The notes: a model not told the origin generated them from the letters alone. Counted from the first letter of the stretch, positions 1 through 8,953 are shown. The stretch is DNA of 48,870 nucleotides from JAEHDI01 sp035455185 (GCA_035455185.1 DATIFQ010000360.1:1-48870), one strand, 5' to 3'. Program-made: numbers and translations.

Positions 1-271
1 CCGTCGGCGTCTGCCGGTCCACGTCCACCGTCGCCGTCGATTCGTACACCGGCGTCAGCCGCGCCGACACGATCAACGTCCCCACCACGCTCATCCCCAC
101 AAACGCCACGATCTTCCACCGCTGCCGCTTCAATATCCATAAATAGTGAGACAGGGGGACCGAGGGCTCCTCCGCCTCGACATCCACCGGCATCGCGGGT
201 GGTACATACGACGGCGCCGAATACCGCTCGATCACGGCCGGAAGACTACGGTCAAGTTCTGGTTCGCGCAT
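1..271 (-). CDS. Wzz-type polysaccharide chain-length determinant / tyrosine-kinase-like protein, N-terminal part
   Basis: Only the first 90 codons are in the window. The translation starts MREPELDRSL, has an acidic, proline-rich cytoplasmic tail of about 40 residues, then SHYLWILKRQRWKIVAFVG leading into one membrane segment (about residues 54-70) and LTPVYESTATVDVDRQTP. The order 'short tail, YLWILKRRRW, membrane helix, PxYESTATV' is typical of the Wzz/GNVR domain in chain-length regulators and in bacterial tyrosine kinases of exopolysaccharide systems. Whether a C-terminal kinase domain follows cannot be seen. It lies 42 bases downstream of the Wza-type gene on the same strand, so an inner-membrane partner of that exporter is the natural reading. 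Confidence 0.8.
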   Translation of the reverse strand, partial: MREPELDRSLPAVIERYSAPSYVPPAMPVDVEAEEPSVPLSHYLWILKRQRWKIVAFVGMSVVGTLIVSARLTPVYESTATVDVDRQTPT

Positions 272-313
272 AGTCAGTTCTCTTCGCGCCCGAAAGGTGG
301 CGACACTGCCGCC

Positions 314-1297
314 CTAACGACGCCAGATCAGAAGCCCGGAGGCGGTGGCGGTTCCGAATCCGGCGATCTTCTCGAGTGTGTTCACGGCGATCCGCCGGCC
401 GCTGTTATCCGGGATGTAGACAAGATCGTTCGCCTGGAGCGGCACGTCGGGCGCCTTACGCTTCAGGATCTCGCTCAACGCGACGGGGATCTCATTCCGC
501 GCGCCCGTCGAGAGTTCACGGCGGTAGACGTACGCCTGTTTGGCCGCGTAAGGAGCCAGACCCTCGGCCAGCGCGAGGACGTGCAGCAGCGTCGTTTCCG
601 ACGTGTCCTGAACGGGGTACGCTCCGGGCCTCTTGACGTTGCCGACGACGAAGATCTTCCCCACCTCCGGCACACGGATTTCCTCGCCCCCGGCGAGCTT
701 CAGGTTTAGTTCCGGATCAGCAGCCTCTATCAGCCCCCGCACTGAAATCCGCTGGACAACCGTCGAAGTCTTGCCGTCTTCTCCGCGCTGGGTCCGGCTT
801 ACCAGAATCTCTTGCCCCGCATCCTGGCTCAGCCCCCCGGCCCGCGTCAGCGCGTCGAGTAAAGTCATCGGGCCCGTCGCCTGGAACGTGACCGGATTTC
901 GCACCGCTCCGGCGACGCTGATCGGCCGGCTGTGGTACTCGGCGATCGTCACCGTCACCACCGGCTCGACGAGAAGCTGTTCGGCCTCGAGCGCCTCGGC
1001 GAGGGCGGCCTCCAACTCGGCCGGCAGCAAACCGTCGGCGCGCACTCGCCGCTTGAGCATCGGCAGGCGCACAAGCCCCTCCGCGCTGACCCGCACCGTG
1101 CGGGTGAATTCAGGCGCGTCGTATACCGAGACGGCGATCAGGTCGTTCGGCCCGATCTTCTGAGCCGGAAGGTTTGCCACGACGGCCTCCGGCACGGACC
1201 GCACTTGCGCAACGGCGATCCCACAGAGCGCGATCGAGGCAAAGCATACGGCAAACGCCAGGCGGCAACACCACCGCCGGCGGGCGAAGTGAGTCAT
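314..1297 (-). CDS. Wza-type polysaccharide export protein (Poly_export plus SLBB domains)
   Basis: The 327-residue product has a Sec signal peptide (about residues 1-31), a Poly_export domain (about 46-118, with IGPNDLIAVSVYDAPEFTRTV) and two SLBB modules, around ISVAGAVRNPVTF (126-138) and IFVVGNVKRPGAYPV (215-229). This is the periplasmic/outer-membrane part of Wza-family exporters that pass capsule or exopolysaccharide through the envelope. The product ends in a short hydrophobic stretch and WRR, without an obvious long amphipathic barrel helix. The start has a good Shine-Dalgarno AAGGTGA that overlaps the stop codon of the upstream RHH gene, so the two genes are probably translationally coupled. 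The Wzz-type gene follows after 42 bases. Confidence 0.9.
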   Translation of the reverse strand: MTHFARRRWCCRLAFAVCFASIALCGIAVAQVRSVPEAVVANLPAQKIGPNDLIAVSVYDAPEFTRTVRVSAEGLVRLPMLKRRVRADGLLPAELEAALAEALEAEQLLVEPVVTVTIAEYHSRPISVAGAVRNPVTFQATGPMTLLDALTRAGGLSQDAGQEILVSRTQRGEDGKTSTVVQRISVRGLIEAADPELNLKLAGGEEIRVPEVGKIFVVGNVKRPGAYPVQDTSETTLLHVLALAEGLAPYAAKQAYVYRRELSTGARNEIPVALSEILKRKAPDVPLQANDLVYIPDNSGRRIAVNTLEKIAGFGTATASGLLIWRR

Positions 1298-1301
1298 GAG
1301 A

Positions 1302-1568
1302 TCACCTTCCGTTTTGATCTTCCAGCAGCTTCAGCAACCTCTCCACGCGTGACTCGATCTGGGTCACTTTCCGCCCCAGGCTTGACAACCTGGTTTGGAG
1401 CGGCTCGTCGGCGGGCCTGTCGATCCCAGCCGAACGGAGGACGGCGGAACGCGCAAAATCGGAGAGGCTTCGCGCACCGCGACTGACGTACGCTATCTTC
1501 AGGTCCTCGTATTCGTCTTCACTGAGACGAAAAATGACAAGACGGTTTCTGGGCCTAAGGACTGGCAT
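1302..1568 (-). CDS. Small ribbon-helix-helix protein with C-terminal coiled coil (MobC/NikA-like)
   Basis: This 88-residue protein begins with a basic strand (RPRNRLVIFRLSEDEYEDL) and continues SRGARSLSDFARSAVL, the pattern of ribbon-helix-helix DNA-binding domains seen in MobC/NikA relaxosome proteins and in small repressors. Residues about 56-88 (LQTRLSSLGRKVTQIESRVERLLKLL) form a heptad-like coiled coil. It sits 4 bases upstream of the Wza-type gene and probably leads the polysaccharide operon, so a local transcriptional regulator is more likely than a mobilisation protein; no relaxase or plasmid gene is nearby. No Shine-Dalgarno is visible ahead of the ATG, but the domain begins only a few residues in, so a later start is unlikely. 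Confidence 0.7.
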   Translation of the reverse strand: MPVLRPRNRLVIFRLSEDEYEDLKIAYVSRGARSLSDFARSAVLRSAGIDRPADEPLQTRLSSLGRKVTQIESRVERLLKLLEDQNGR

Positions 1569-1868
1569 TGGGCGATCGGGAAGCGATGCGGACGTTTGGA
1601 GGCAAAGCTTATGCTATGTGAGTCCCAACATGGGAACCCAAAACACAAAGGACACGTCGCGCGGGGAAGGTGAATGGGGGAGGCTGAGAATCGGAGCGCC
1701 ACCGCACGCAGGTTCAAGCGCTCACTTCCGATGTTTCACAAAGAGTATACGGAACCTTACCAGACTGTCAAGAAGAAATTTCAGGTGCCATGGATCAGAG
1801 GATAAAATAGCGTGTGTTTACTTGTTCTTGTGAACGGATGTGAGGATATAGTGGAGATTGGTCGTGTA
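1569..1868. other. Non-coding divergent intergenic region
   Basis: About 300 bases separate the polysaccharide operon (-) from the DUF6544 gene (+). No convincing gene is seen. A -10-like TAAAAT lies at 1803-1808 facing the DUF6544 gene. A short dyad, CCCA-ACA-TGGG, near 1623-1632 lies upstream of the RHH gene and is too short to call an operator. Confidence 0.5.
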
Positions 1869-2699
1869 ATGCAGTTGTACATCGCAGCCGGCATCGGCTT
1901 GGCCGTGCTGGTTACATTCGCGTTTTTAGCAGCACGGCGGTTAGCGGATGAGCGGCGCCTCAGAGCCATCTGGAAGTCGCTCGAAGGCGACGGCCGGGGT
2001 GCGGCGTTCCATCCGGATATGGTGACCGGACTTCCCGAGCCCGCGCGCCGCTATCTGCTTCACGCGATCAAACCCGGCACTCCGCTCGCTTCCTCGGTTG
2101 CACTGCGCATGAAAGGCAAGCTGCGGCCGAAAGCCACTGTCCCGTGGACCGAGATGAAGGCGCGGGAGATCATCTGCGTGACGAAAGGCTTCCTGTGGAA
2201 GGCCAAGGTCAGGCGCGGCCTGTCTCGTGTCAGCGGAGCGGACCACTACGCGGACGGGCAAGCTCGCGTGCGCTTCTGGTCGTGGGGCGTTTTCGCCGCC
2301 GTGCGCATGGAAGGCGAGGACACGACGAAGTCCGCCATCGGCCGGCTGGCGATCGAGGCGGTGTGGCTTCCCTCGGCGTTGCTGCCGCAATCAGGGGCGA
2401 CGTGGGAGGCGGTCGACAACCACGCCGCCAAGGTCACGCTCAAGATCGACGGCCAGCCGACGACGCTGGTAGTGAACGTCGAGCCCGACGGGAAGCTTCG
2501 CCGATCGATCATTTCTCGCTGGGGCGGAGTGGGTGAGAGCGGCGAGGCGGTGTGGATGCCATTCGAGGTGGAGTCGCACGAAGAACGGGAGTTCGGCGGC
2601 TATACGATACCGTCCTTCTGCACGGCCGGCTGGTGGGTGCGCTCCGATCACTTCTTCGAATTCTTCCGCGCCAACGTCGAGAGCGCCGAGTTCCGCTGA
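1869..2699 (+). CDS. DUF6544 family membrane-anchored protein
   Basis: The product has one N-terminal membrane segment (LYIAAGIGLAVLVTFAFLAA) and then a soluble region containing LPEPARRYLLHAI, LRMKGKLRP and a C-terminal beta-rich part. This matches my recollection of the DUF6544 family, whose function is not established. I chose the ATG at 1869 because a GGAG lies 12 bases upstream and the membrane helix starts at once; the frame is open further upstream, with GTG alternatives at 1812 and 1851. It is followed after 45 bases by lhr on the same strand, but lhr has its own -10-like element, so co-transcription is uncertain. Confidence 0.65.
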   Translation: MQLYIAAGIGLAVLVTFAFLAARRLADERRLRAIWKSLEGDGRGAAFHPDMVTGLPEPARRYLLHAIKPGTPLASSVALRMKGKLRPKATVPWTEMKAREIICVTKGFLWKAKVRRGLSRVSGADHYADGQARVRFWSWGVFAAVRMEGEDTTKSAIGRLAIEAVWLPSALLPQSGATWEAVDNHAAKVTLKIDGQPTTLVVNVEPDGKLRRSIISRWGGVGESGEAVWMPFEVESHEEREFGGYTIPSFCTAGWWVRSDHFFEFFRANVESAEFR

Positions 2700-2717
2700 C
2701 CATGGCCGCACTCAGGC

Positions 2718-2723
2718 GATAAT
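2718..2723 (+). promoter_or_regulatory. -10-like hexamer ahead of lhr
   Basis: GATAAT lies 21 bases before the lhr ATG and would give a leader of about 15 bases. No clear -35 is visible. Confidence 0.3.
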
Positions 2724-2744
2724 AGAACAGAGGCGCACTCCTCT

Positions 2745-5700
2745 ATGCCTCTGCCTGGGTTCGATCCGCTCATCGACGAATGGTTTCGCGGCCGTTTCGC
2801 GAAGGTCACCGAACCGCAGCTTCTTGGCTGGCCTGAAATCCGCGCCGGGCGGGACGTTCTGATTTCCGCGCCTACCGGATCCGGCAAGACGCTGGCTGCC
2901 TTCCTGATCTGCCTCGACGAGCTGGTGAAATCGGCCCGCGGCGGCTCGCTCCCGAACCGTACGGAAATCGTCTACGTCTCCCCTCTCAAGGCGCTCAGCA
3001 ACGACATTCAGAAGAACCTCGAAGCACCGCTTGCCGAGATCTCGGCGCTGGCGGACGCGAAAGGGTTGCGCCTGGCCCCGATCCGCACCGCGGTGCGTAC
3101 CGGAGACACAACCGTCCGGGAACGGCTGCGGATGCTGGAGCAGCCGCCGCACATCCTGGTGACCACGCCAGAGTCGCTCTTCATACTCCTGACGGCGGAC
3201 AAGAGCCGTAAGATTCTACAGCACGCAAAGGCGGTGATCGTCGATGAGATCCACGCCGTGGCTGGAGACAAACGCGGCTCGCACCTCGCCCTGACCCTGG
3301 CCCGGCTCGAAGCTCTGGTACGCGAGGCAAGCGGCGGCACGTTGCAGCGAATCGGTCTGTCCGCAACGGTGAAGCCGATCGAGGAGGTGGCGCGGCTCCT
3401 GAGTTCCTCGGCGGGCATTGTCAACGTCGGACACCGCCGCGAGATGCACCTTGCGGTCGAGTCCCCGAAGGACGAGCTTGGAGCGGTCGCGACACTGAGC
3501 TTGTGGGAGGACATCTACGACCGGCTGGCGGAACTGATCCGGACACATCGCACCACGCTGGTCTTCGTGAACACACGGCGCCTTTCCGAGCGCGTCACCC
3601 ACCACCTTCAGGAACGGTTGGGCACTGAGGCGGTGCTCGCGCACCACGGGAGCCTGTCCCGGCGACTGCGGCTGGACGCGGAGCAGCGGCTCAAAAACGG
3701 AGAGTTGCGTGCGGTGGTGGCGACGGCGTCGCTGGAGTTGGGCATCGACGTGGGTACGATCGACCTCGTCTGTCAGATCGGGTCACCGCGATCCCTCTCG
3801 GTGGCCTTTCAGCGCATCGGACGTTCCGGGCACTGGGTCGGCGCAATGCCGAAGGGCCGTCTGTTCGTCACGACCCGTGATGACCTGATCGAGTGCGCCG
3901 CAGTGGTGCGGGCCGTCCGTCGTGGGGAGCTTGACCGGTTGGAGATTCCCGAAGCGCCGCTCGACGTACTCGCCCAGCAGATCGTCGCGGCTGCCGCGTG
4001 CGGCGAGTGGCGCGAGGACGATCTGTTCGAACTGGCTCGCGGGACCTGGCCGTACCGGTCGCTCGCACGCAAGGATTTCGACGCCGTGGTCGAGATGCTC
4101 GCGGAGGGAATCGCCACAGTCCGCGGCCGGAGCGGTGCGTATCTACATCACGATCGCGTGAACGGCCGGATCCGCGGCCGGCGTGGCGCGCGGCTCGCCG
4201 CCATCACGTCCGGTGGAGCGATTCCCGACAACGCCAACTACCTGGTAGTTGCGGAACCGGAAGGCGCCACCGTCGGTACCGTCGACGAAGACTTCGCTGT
4301 CGAGAGCTCCGCGGGCGACGTCTTCCTGCTCGGTACGGTGTCATGGCGCATCCGCCGTGTCGAGCAGGGCAAGGTACGGGTGGAGGATGCGCATGGGGCA
4401 GCTCCCACCGTTCCATTCTGGCGGGGCGAAGCGCCGGGCCGGACGGCCGAGCTTTCAAGCGAGGTGTCGCAACTTCGTGAAGAAATTGCAGCGCGTCCGA
4501 AAGAAGAAGCCGTCGAGTTTCTGCTCCACGAGTGCTCACTCGACCGCCGGGGCGCGGAGCAATCGGTTGAATACGTCCACTCCGGCCGGGCGGCTCTCGG
4601 CGCGCTTCCGGCGCAACGCACCGTGGTTGCAGAGCGCTTCTTCGATGAAGCGGGCGGAATGCAGCTCGTAATCCACGCTCCCTTCGGGTCGAGAATCAAC
4701 CGCGCCTGGGGATTGGCGCTGCGGAAACGCTTCTGCCGATCCTTCAACATCGAGCTTCAGGCCGCGGCCACCGATAACGGCATCGTCATCTCGCTCAGCG
4801 AGCAACATTCGTTTCCGCTGGAGATCGTGTTCGTCTTTCTGAAGCCGGAAAACGTTGCGTACGTGTTGACGCAGGCGATGCTTGCCGCGCCCTTGTTCAC
4901 CGCGCGCTGGCGATGGAACGCATCCCGTGCTCTCGCGATCCTGCGGTTTGCCGGCGGCCGCAAGGTGCCTCCACCGATCCAGCGGATGCGCGCCGAGGAC
5001 CTGATCGCCGCGGTCTTCCCCGACCAAGCGGCCTGCGCGGAGAACCTTGACGGCGACATCCGCATTCCGGATCATCCGCTGGTCACCGAGACCGTTCGCG
5101 ACTGCCTCCATGAAGCGATGGACGTCGACGGACTTCGAGCGGTGATCGCGGCGATGGAGAGTGGGGAGATCCGCACGTTGGCGCGCGACACGCCGGAACC
5201 GTCTCCCTTCAGTCATGAAATCCTGAATACGAATCCGTATGCATACCTCGACGATGCGCCGCTCGAGGAACGACGTGCGCGCGCCGTGCAGGTTCGGCGA
5301 ACGATTCGCGCGGACGTGATGGATGGCGTCGGGGACCTCGACCCAGCGGCCATCGCGGAAGTTGCGGAGGACTCGTGGCCATCGGTCCGGGACGCAGACG
5401 AGCTCCATGACGCCCTATTAACGCTTGTGACCGTGCCTCCATCGGCGGAATGGGAGCCACACTTCGGCGCGCTCGTGGCCGCGCACCGGGCCACTACGTT
5501 GGAGACAGGTGGCAGGCCGTTCTGGGTTGCGGCTGAACGAATCGATCTGGCGCTTGCCGTTCACTCGGACGGCGGTCTCGCGCCGTGGATTGAGACCGTC
5601 CTTCCCTCATCGCCGATTCCGGGGACGGTTGAGGAATGTGTCGCCGCGATCCTGCGCGGCTGGCTCGAATCCTGCGGTCCCGTAACGGCGTTCGGACTTT

Positions 5701-6950
5701 CCGGGCGCCTGGCGATGCCGCTCGATCTAGTCACGTCGGGCCTCCTGCGTCTTGAAGCAGAAGGGCAGGTTCTGCGCGGCCGCTTCACGCCGGACCTCCC
5801 GAACGGAGAACTCGAGTGGTGCAATCGCCGCGTTCTCGCCCGTATCCACCGGCTCACGCTCGGCAAGCTCCGCCGCGAGATACAGCCGGCTTCGACCTCG
5901 GAATTCATGCGGTTCCTCTGCCGGTGGCAGCACATCCTGCCTGGGCGCCAACTGCACGGGCTCGAGGGCGCTTTCCAGATCATCCGACAGCTACAGGGTT
6001 ACGAGATCCCCGCCGCGGCGTGGGAGTCATTCGTCTTACCCCGCCGCATCGCGAACTACAGCCCGGAGCTGCTGGACCGGCTCTGCCTCTCCGGAGAGGT
6101 GATGTGGGGCCGGATCTCGCGCCATCCCGCCTTCGACGACCCCGAACCTGGTCCTCGGCGTGTCCGGCCGACCCGCGTCGCTCCCGTGGCAATCTTCATG
6201 CGTGAGGACGCCGCACTCTTCCTTGGAGGTTTGGAGAAGAACCACGCGGACACGCCGCTGTCGCATCCCGCGCGTGAGCTTCTCGCCGAGCTCGAACTGC
6301 GCGGTGCCTCTTTTTTCGGGGAACTGCAACGAGCGACCGGCCGGCTGCCGAGCGAGGTGGAAGACGGGCTTTGGGAACTGGTCGCCGCCGGGTTTGTTAC
6401 CGCCGACGGTTTTGAGAATTTGCGTGCTCTGCTGGATCCCAAGCGGCGGCGCGGCGAGGGACGAGGCCGTCACGCGCGGCCACGGCACGCCGCCGGCCGG
6501 TGGGCGCTCCTTCGCCCGCACATCCCGTCACCCGATGCTGAGGAGGCTCACGCCCGGCAGTTGCTTCGCCGTTGGGGCGTGGTCTTCCGCGATCTTCTCG
6601 CGCGAGAGGCTTCGGCTCCGGCGTGGCGCGATCTGCTCGTTATTCTGCGCCGTATGGAAGCGAAAGGAGAAATTCGAGGCGGCCGTTTCGTGGACGGCGT
6701 CTTGGGTGAGCAATTTGCTTTACCGGAAGCCGTGGAATTGCTTCGCGCCGTTCGCCGCGCCGGGAAGAGTGGCGAGACGGTCGAGATTTCGACTGCCGAT
6801 CCTCTCAACCTCGCCGGTGTGATCCTGCCTGGCGCCCGGATCAGCGCCCTTGCCGGCGGAACGATCAACTTGCGCGACGGAGTTCCGGATGCCGTGTGTG
6901 GGGCCTCCAGCGGGGGAGGCCCGGTCACGGCGGTTGTCCAGTCTACCTAA
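2745..6950 (+). CDS. lhr: Lhr-family ATP-dependent helicase
   Basis: A 1401-residue superfamily 2 helicase of the Lhr type, implicated in DNA repair. Visible motifs are Walker A APTGSGKT (residues 42-49), motif II DEIH (167-170), motif III LSATVKPIEE, and the second RecA-like domain with LVFVNTRRLSERV, HHGSLSRRLR, VVATASLELGIDVG and the motif VI region SVAFQRIGRSGHW. The long C-terminal half contains winged-helix and beta-barrel-like segments. The length is close to proteobacterial and actinobacterial Lhr (about 1500), so it is not the short Lhr-core form. The MPLPGFDPLIDEWFRGRF start aligns with the usual N terminus. The C terminus ends 35 bases from the convergent small secreted-protein gene. 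Confidence 0.93.
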   Translation: MPLPGFDPLIDEWFRGRFAKVTEPQLLGWPEIRAGRDVLISAPTGSGKTLAAFLICLDELVKSARGGSLPNRTEIVYVSPLKALSNDIQKNLEAPLAEISALADAKGLRLAPIRTAVRTGDTTVRERLRMLEQPPHILVTTPESLFILLTADKSRKILQHAKAVIVDEIHAVAGDKRGSHLALTLARLEALVREASGGTLQRIGLSATVKPIEEVARLLSSSAGIVNVGHRREMHLAVESPKDELGAVATLSLWEDIYDRLAELIRTHRTTLVFVNTRRLSERVTHHLQERLGTEAVLAHHGSLSRRLRLDAEQRLKNGELRAVVATASLELGIDVGTIDLVCQIGSPRSLSVAFQRIGRSGHWVGAMPKGRLFVTTRDDLIECAAVVRAVRRGELDRLEIPEAPLDVLAQQIVAAAACGEWREDDLFELARGTWPYRSLARKDFDAVVEMLAEGIATVRGRSGAYLHHDRVNGRIRGRRGARLAAITSGGAIPDNANYLVVAEPEGATVGTVDEDFAVESSAGDVFLLGTVSWRIRRVEQGKVRVEDAHGAAPTVPFWRGEAPGRTAELSSEVSQLREEIAARPKEEAVEFLLHECSLDRRGAEQSVEYVHSGRAALGALPAQRTVVAERFFDEAGGMQLVIHAPFGSRINRAWGLALRKRFCRSFNIELQAAATDNGIVISLSEQHSFPLEIVFVFLKPENVAYVLTQAMLAAPLFTARWRWNASRALAILRFAGGRKVPPPIQRMRAEDLIAAVFPDQAACAENLDGDIRIPDHPLVTETVRDCLHEAMDVDGLRAVIAAMESGEIRTLARDTPEPSPFSHEILNTNPYAYLDDAPLEERRARAVQVRRTIRADVMDGVGDLDPAAIAEVAEDSWPSVRDADELHDALLTLVTVPPSAEWEPHFGALVAAHRATTLETGGRPFWVAAERIDLALAVHSDGGLAPWIETVLPSSPIPGTVEECVAAILRGWLESCGPVTAFGLSGRLAMPLDLVTSGLLRLEAEGQVLRGRFTPDLPNGELEWCNRRVLARIHRLTLGKLRREIQPASTSEFMRFLCRWQHILPGRQLHGLEGAFQIIRQLQGYEIPAAAWESFVLPRRIANYSPELLDRLCLSGEVMWGRISRHPAFDDPEPGPRRVRPTRVAPVAIFMREDAALFLGGLEKNHADTPLSHPARELLAELELRGASFFGELQRATGRLPSEVEDGLWELVAAGFVTADGFENLRALLDPKRRRGEGRGRHARPRHAAGRWALLRPHIPSPDAEEAHARQLLRRWGVVFRDLLAREASAPAWRDLLVILRRMEAKGEIRGGRFVDGVLGEQFALPEAVELLRAVRRAGKSGETVEISTADPLNLAGVILPGARISALAGGTINLRDGVPDAVCGASSGGGPVTAVVQST

Positions 6951-6985
6951 GCGCCACAGACGGGCGCCGGCAAGTCAGGGGCAAA

Positions 6986-7210
6986 TTACGGCTTGGCAGT
7001 CGTTCCGGACGTCGTTCCGGAAGTCGTGTTTTTCGAATGCCGCTTGTGGTGTTGGGTGTGGTGCTTCACGTGCTTCTTCCCCGTAGCTGGCGCCGTAGTC
7101 GTCTGACTGTCTGATGCTGGCGGTGGGGTCTTTGTCTCTTCCGTTTGCGCGGCTAAGCCAAGCGGCAGGAGCAATGCTGCCAGAAACAACGACGCTGTAA
7201 GCTTCTTCAT
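6986..7210 (-). CDS. Small secreted His/Lys-rich protein
   Basis: A 74-residue product with a clear Sec signal peptide (MKKLTASLFLAALLLPLGLAAQ) and a mature part of about 53 residues: a Thr/Pro-rich segment, then a cluster KKHVKHHTQHHKRHSK, then a Thr/Ser/Gly tail. Residues 45-60 carry six histidines and five lysines. I do not recognise a named family; metal binding, acid buffering or association with envelope polyanions are possible but unproven. The start is supported by an AGGAG 12 bases upstream. The frame is open further upstream, but that extension looks non-coding. It follows the double-BON gene on the same strand after a structured 151-base spacer. Confidence 0.7.
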   Translation of the reverse strand: MKKLTASLFLAALLLPLGLAAQTEETKTPPPASDSQTTTAPATGKKHVKHHTQHHKRHSKNTTSGTTSGTTAKP

Positions 7211-7228
7211 CCTTTTTCGTTCTCCTTT

Positions 7229-7302
7229 CGATGCATTTCGCATCGTCCATGCTGGATTTGAGATGCCGCCTGCGGCCGTTGGATTTCTAGCCCCCGTAGG
7301 GG
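7229..7302 (-). promoter_or_regulatory. Structured leader upstream of the His/Lys-rich protein gene
   Basis: On the minus strand the spacer after the BON gene contains CCCC-TAC-GGGG (7292-7302) and CGATGC-GAAAT-GCATCG (7229-7245). The second hairpin ends two bases before the Shine-Dalgarno AGGAG of the small gene. Terminator, mRNA-processing or translational-control roles are all possible. Confidence 0.35.
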
Positions 7303-7361
7303 ATTCCAGCCACTGAATTCGGGGGATGCGGGTTCCCGCCCAGATCCCCCAGTCGGTACCG

Positions 7362-7907
7362 CTACTTGGATGTCGCCACCTGCAGGTTATTGGTAACAGA
7401 GAACACTCCCGGGACCCCTTTGGCGAGGACGCCGGCGAGATTCTTGTCCCCAGGAGAGTCGGCGAGGCCCTCCAGGGTGGCATTTCCGTTCTTCACGATG
7501 ATCCGAATCGGGCTGATAGAGCGGATCGCGTATCGCTCCAACGCTGAGCTCCGGTAAATCGCCCGGTACAGGGCGAGCCGTAACCGATCGTCGTTGGGCG
7601 ATACCGGCAGGACCTCGATCTGGTTGTCCACCGACTCGACGCCTTCGATGTCTTTCACGACCCGCTCAGCGCTCGACTTCAACGTGGGCCGTGTCACCTG
7701 CCCGATGAGAGTAACCTTGGAGCCATCCACCTTGAACGCGATGAAGTCAAACACGCCATAGTACGGCAACATCAGGATTTCGTGCCGTACTTCGTGTGAG
7801 ATTCGTTCACTTGCGGTTGATGCGGCCCGGTTTGCCAGACCGATCGATGGGAGCGCCACCGCTACGACAAGCGCGATGCACGCGAACTTGAGCCAGAAGT
7901 GTTTCAT
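7362..7907 (-). CDS. Secreted protein with two BON domains
   Basis: The 181-residue product has a signal peptide (MKHFWLKFACIALVVAVALPSIGLA) followed by two BON modules, about residues 36-100 (VTLIGQVTRPTLKSSAERVVKDIEGVESV) and 106-180 (ATLEGLADSPGDKNLAGVLAKGVPGVFSV). BON domains in OsmY and related proteins are linked to envelope stability and phospholipid contact. The ATG at 7907 has a good Shine-Dalgarno (GGAGG, about 6 bases away) and places the signal peptide at the N terminus, so I rejected the longer frame. It lies 98 bases downstream of the membrane protease gene on the same strand, which suggests an envelope-maintenance group. Confidence 0.88.
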   Translation of the reverse strand: MKHFWLKFACIALVVAVALPSIGLANRAASTASERISHEVRHEILMLPYYGVFDFIAFKVDGSKVTLIGQVTRPTLKSSAERVVKDIEGVESVDNQIEVLPVSPNDDRLRLALYRAIYRSSALERYAIRSISPIRIIVKNGNATLEGLADSPGDKNLAGVLAKGVPGVFSVTNNLQVATSK

Positions 7908-8005
7908 TTTCGACCTCCATGAAAATAGATGCATTACCTTTCCCGTAGGGACCATCAGAATCAGCGGCATCGGAGCTTTCCGCCCACTCCAAAGGGCCAC
8001 CCAAA

Positions 8006-8896
8006 CTATCCGCGCGGGCCCTGCCCGGTTCTTTCCCCATGCCGCCCGGGCGCCTGCCGCAGGGGTACGTACAGGACTGACGGCCTGCCAGCTCCCGACT
8101 GCGGATACAGGTCCATTAGTTCGTAGATGGTCTCGGGCATGTTTGTCGTGATTGGTAGTCCCAGTTCACGGGCCGCTTCGACGGTAATCGGGAAGTCGTG
8201 CGTCCAGCGGCCCTCGCTTAACGCGACCGCTAATGCCCCCGCCTTGTCCTTGGGCAGGTGCTTCAGTAACACGTCGCCGACAAAATAAGCAACCTGAATC
8301 CGGGCTTTGGCGGCAACATCAGCCAGCACCAACATCTCGTCGCTGATTTGTTCAGGCCGCTTAGCCTGGAGAAGTCTCACGATCGACGCCGCCGGCATAT
8401 CGCCGATCTGCGGATCCACTGGTCCCAGCACGGCGTTGGGATCCATTACGATCTCGTCAGCCGCGAGGGCGATCAGAGTGCCGCCACTCATTGCGTAATG
8501 TGGCACAAAGACCGTCACTTTACCCTTATGCTCCACGAGGGCCTTTGCAATCTGCTCGGCTGCGAGCAGCAAGCCGCCGGGCGTGTGCAGAACCATGTCG
8601 ATCGCCTGATCTTGAGGAGTAAGACGAATGGCTCTCAGGATGGCCTCAGAGTCTTCAATGTCAATCGAACTGCTGACCGGCACACCGAGTACGCTGACGG
8701 TGTCCTGCCGGTGGATCATCGCGATTACACGGGACTTTCGCTGTTGCTGGAAGCGATCAAGGACTCTGGAACGGCTCGCGGCCAGCCGGTATGGACCGCA
8801 TGCCTGCTGGATGAGCAGGAAGGCCAGCAGCAGCCAGAAGAGTGTTTTCACAGTAAGTCGAACTCGGTTCCCCCAGGATTTCTCTGACACTGTCAT
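8006..8896 (-). CDS. Membrane-anchored SDH/ClpP-fold serine protease
   Basis: The product (296 residues) has one N-terminal membrane helix (about 14-32) and a ClpP/crotonase-type protease domain. HTPGG (104-108) is the oxyanion-loop signature, YAMSGGTLIALAADEI places the nucleophile at Ser137, and NAVLGPVDPQIG follows. This matches the serine dehydrogenase proteinase (SDH, SppA-related) family, whose members cleave or process membrane-proximal proteins. It starts with an excellent Shine-Dalgarno (AGGAGG, 6 bases before the ATG). It heads a minus-strand group with the BON and His/Lys-rich genes and is divergent from the first sulfatase across 65 bases. The last 30 residues are Pro/Arg/Gly-rich and look disordered. 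Confidence 0.85.
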   Translation of the reverse strand: MTVSEKSWGNRVRLTVKTLFWLLLAFLLIQQACGPYRLAASRSRVLDRFQQQRKSRVIAMIHRQDTVSVLGVPVSSSIDIEDSEAILRAIRLTPQDQAIDMVLHTPGGLLLAAEQIAKALVEHKGKVTVFVPHYAMSGGTLIALAADEIVMDPNAVLGPVDPQIGDMPAASIVRLLQAKRPEQISDEMLVLADVAAKARIQVAYFVGDVLLKHLPKDKAGALAVALSEGRWTHDFPITVEAARELGLPITTNMPETIYELMDLYPQSGAGRPSVLYVPLRQAPGRHGERTGQGPRG

Positions 8897-8947
8897 CGCT
8901 ATCCTCCTGAACTTGGCGCAACCACGCCGGTCCGCGGCGAAAGCGAC

Positions 8948-8953
8948 GATAAT
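8948..8953 (+). promoter_or_regulatory. -10-like hexamer immediately before the first sulfatase
   Basis: GATAAT is separated from the ATG at 8962 by 8 bases and no Shine-Dalgarno is present. If used, it would give an mRNA that is leaderless or nearly so. Confidence 0.4.
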
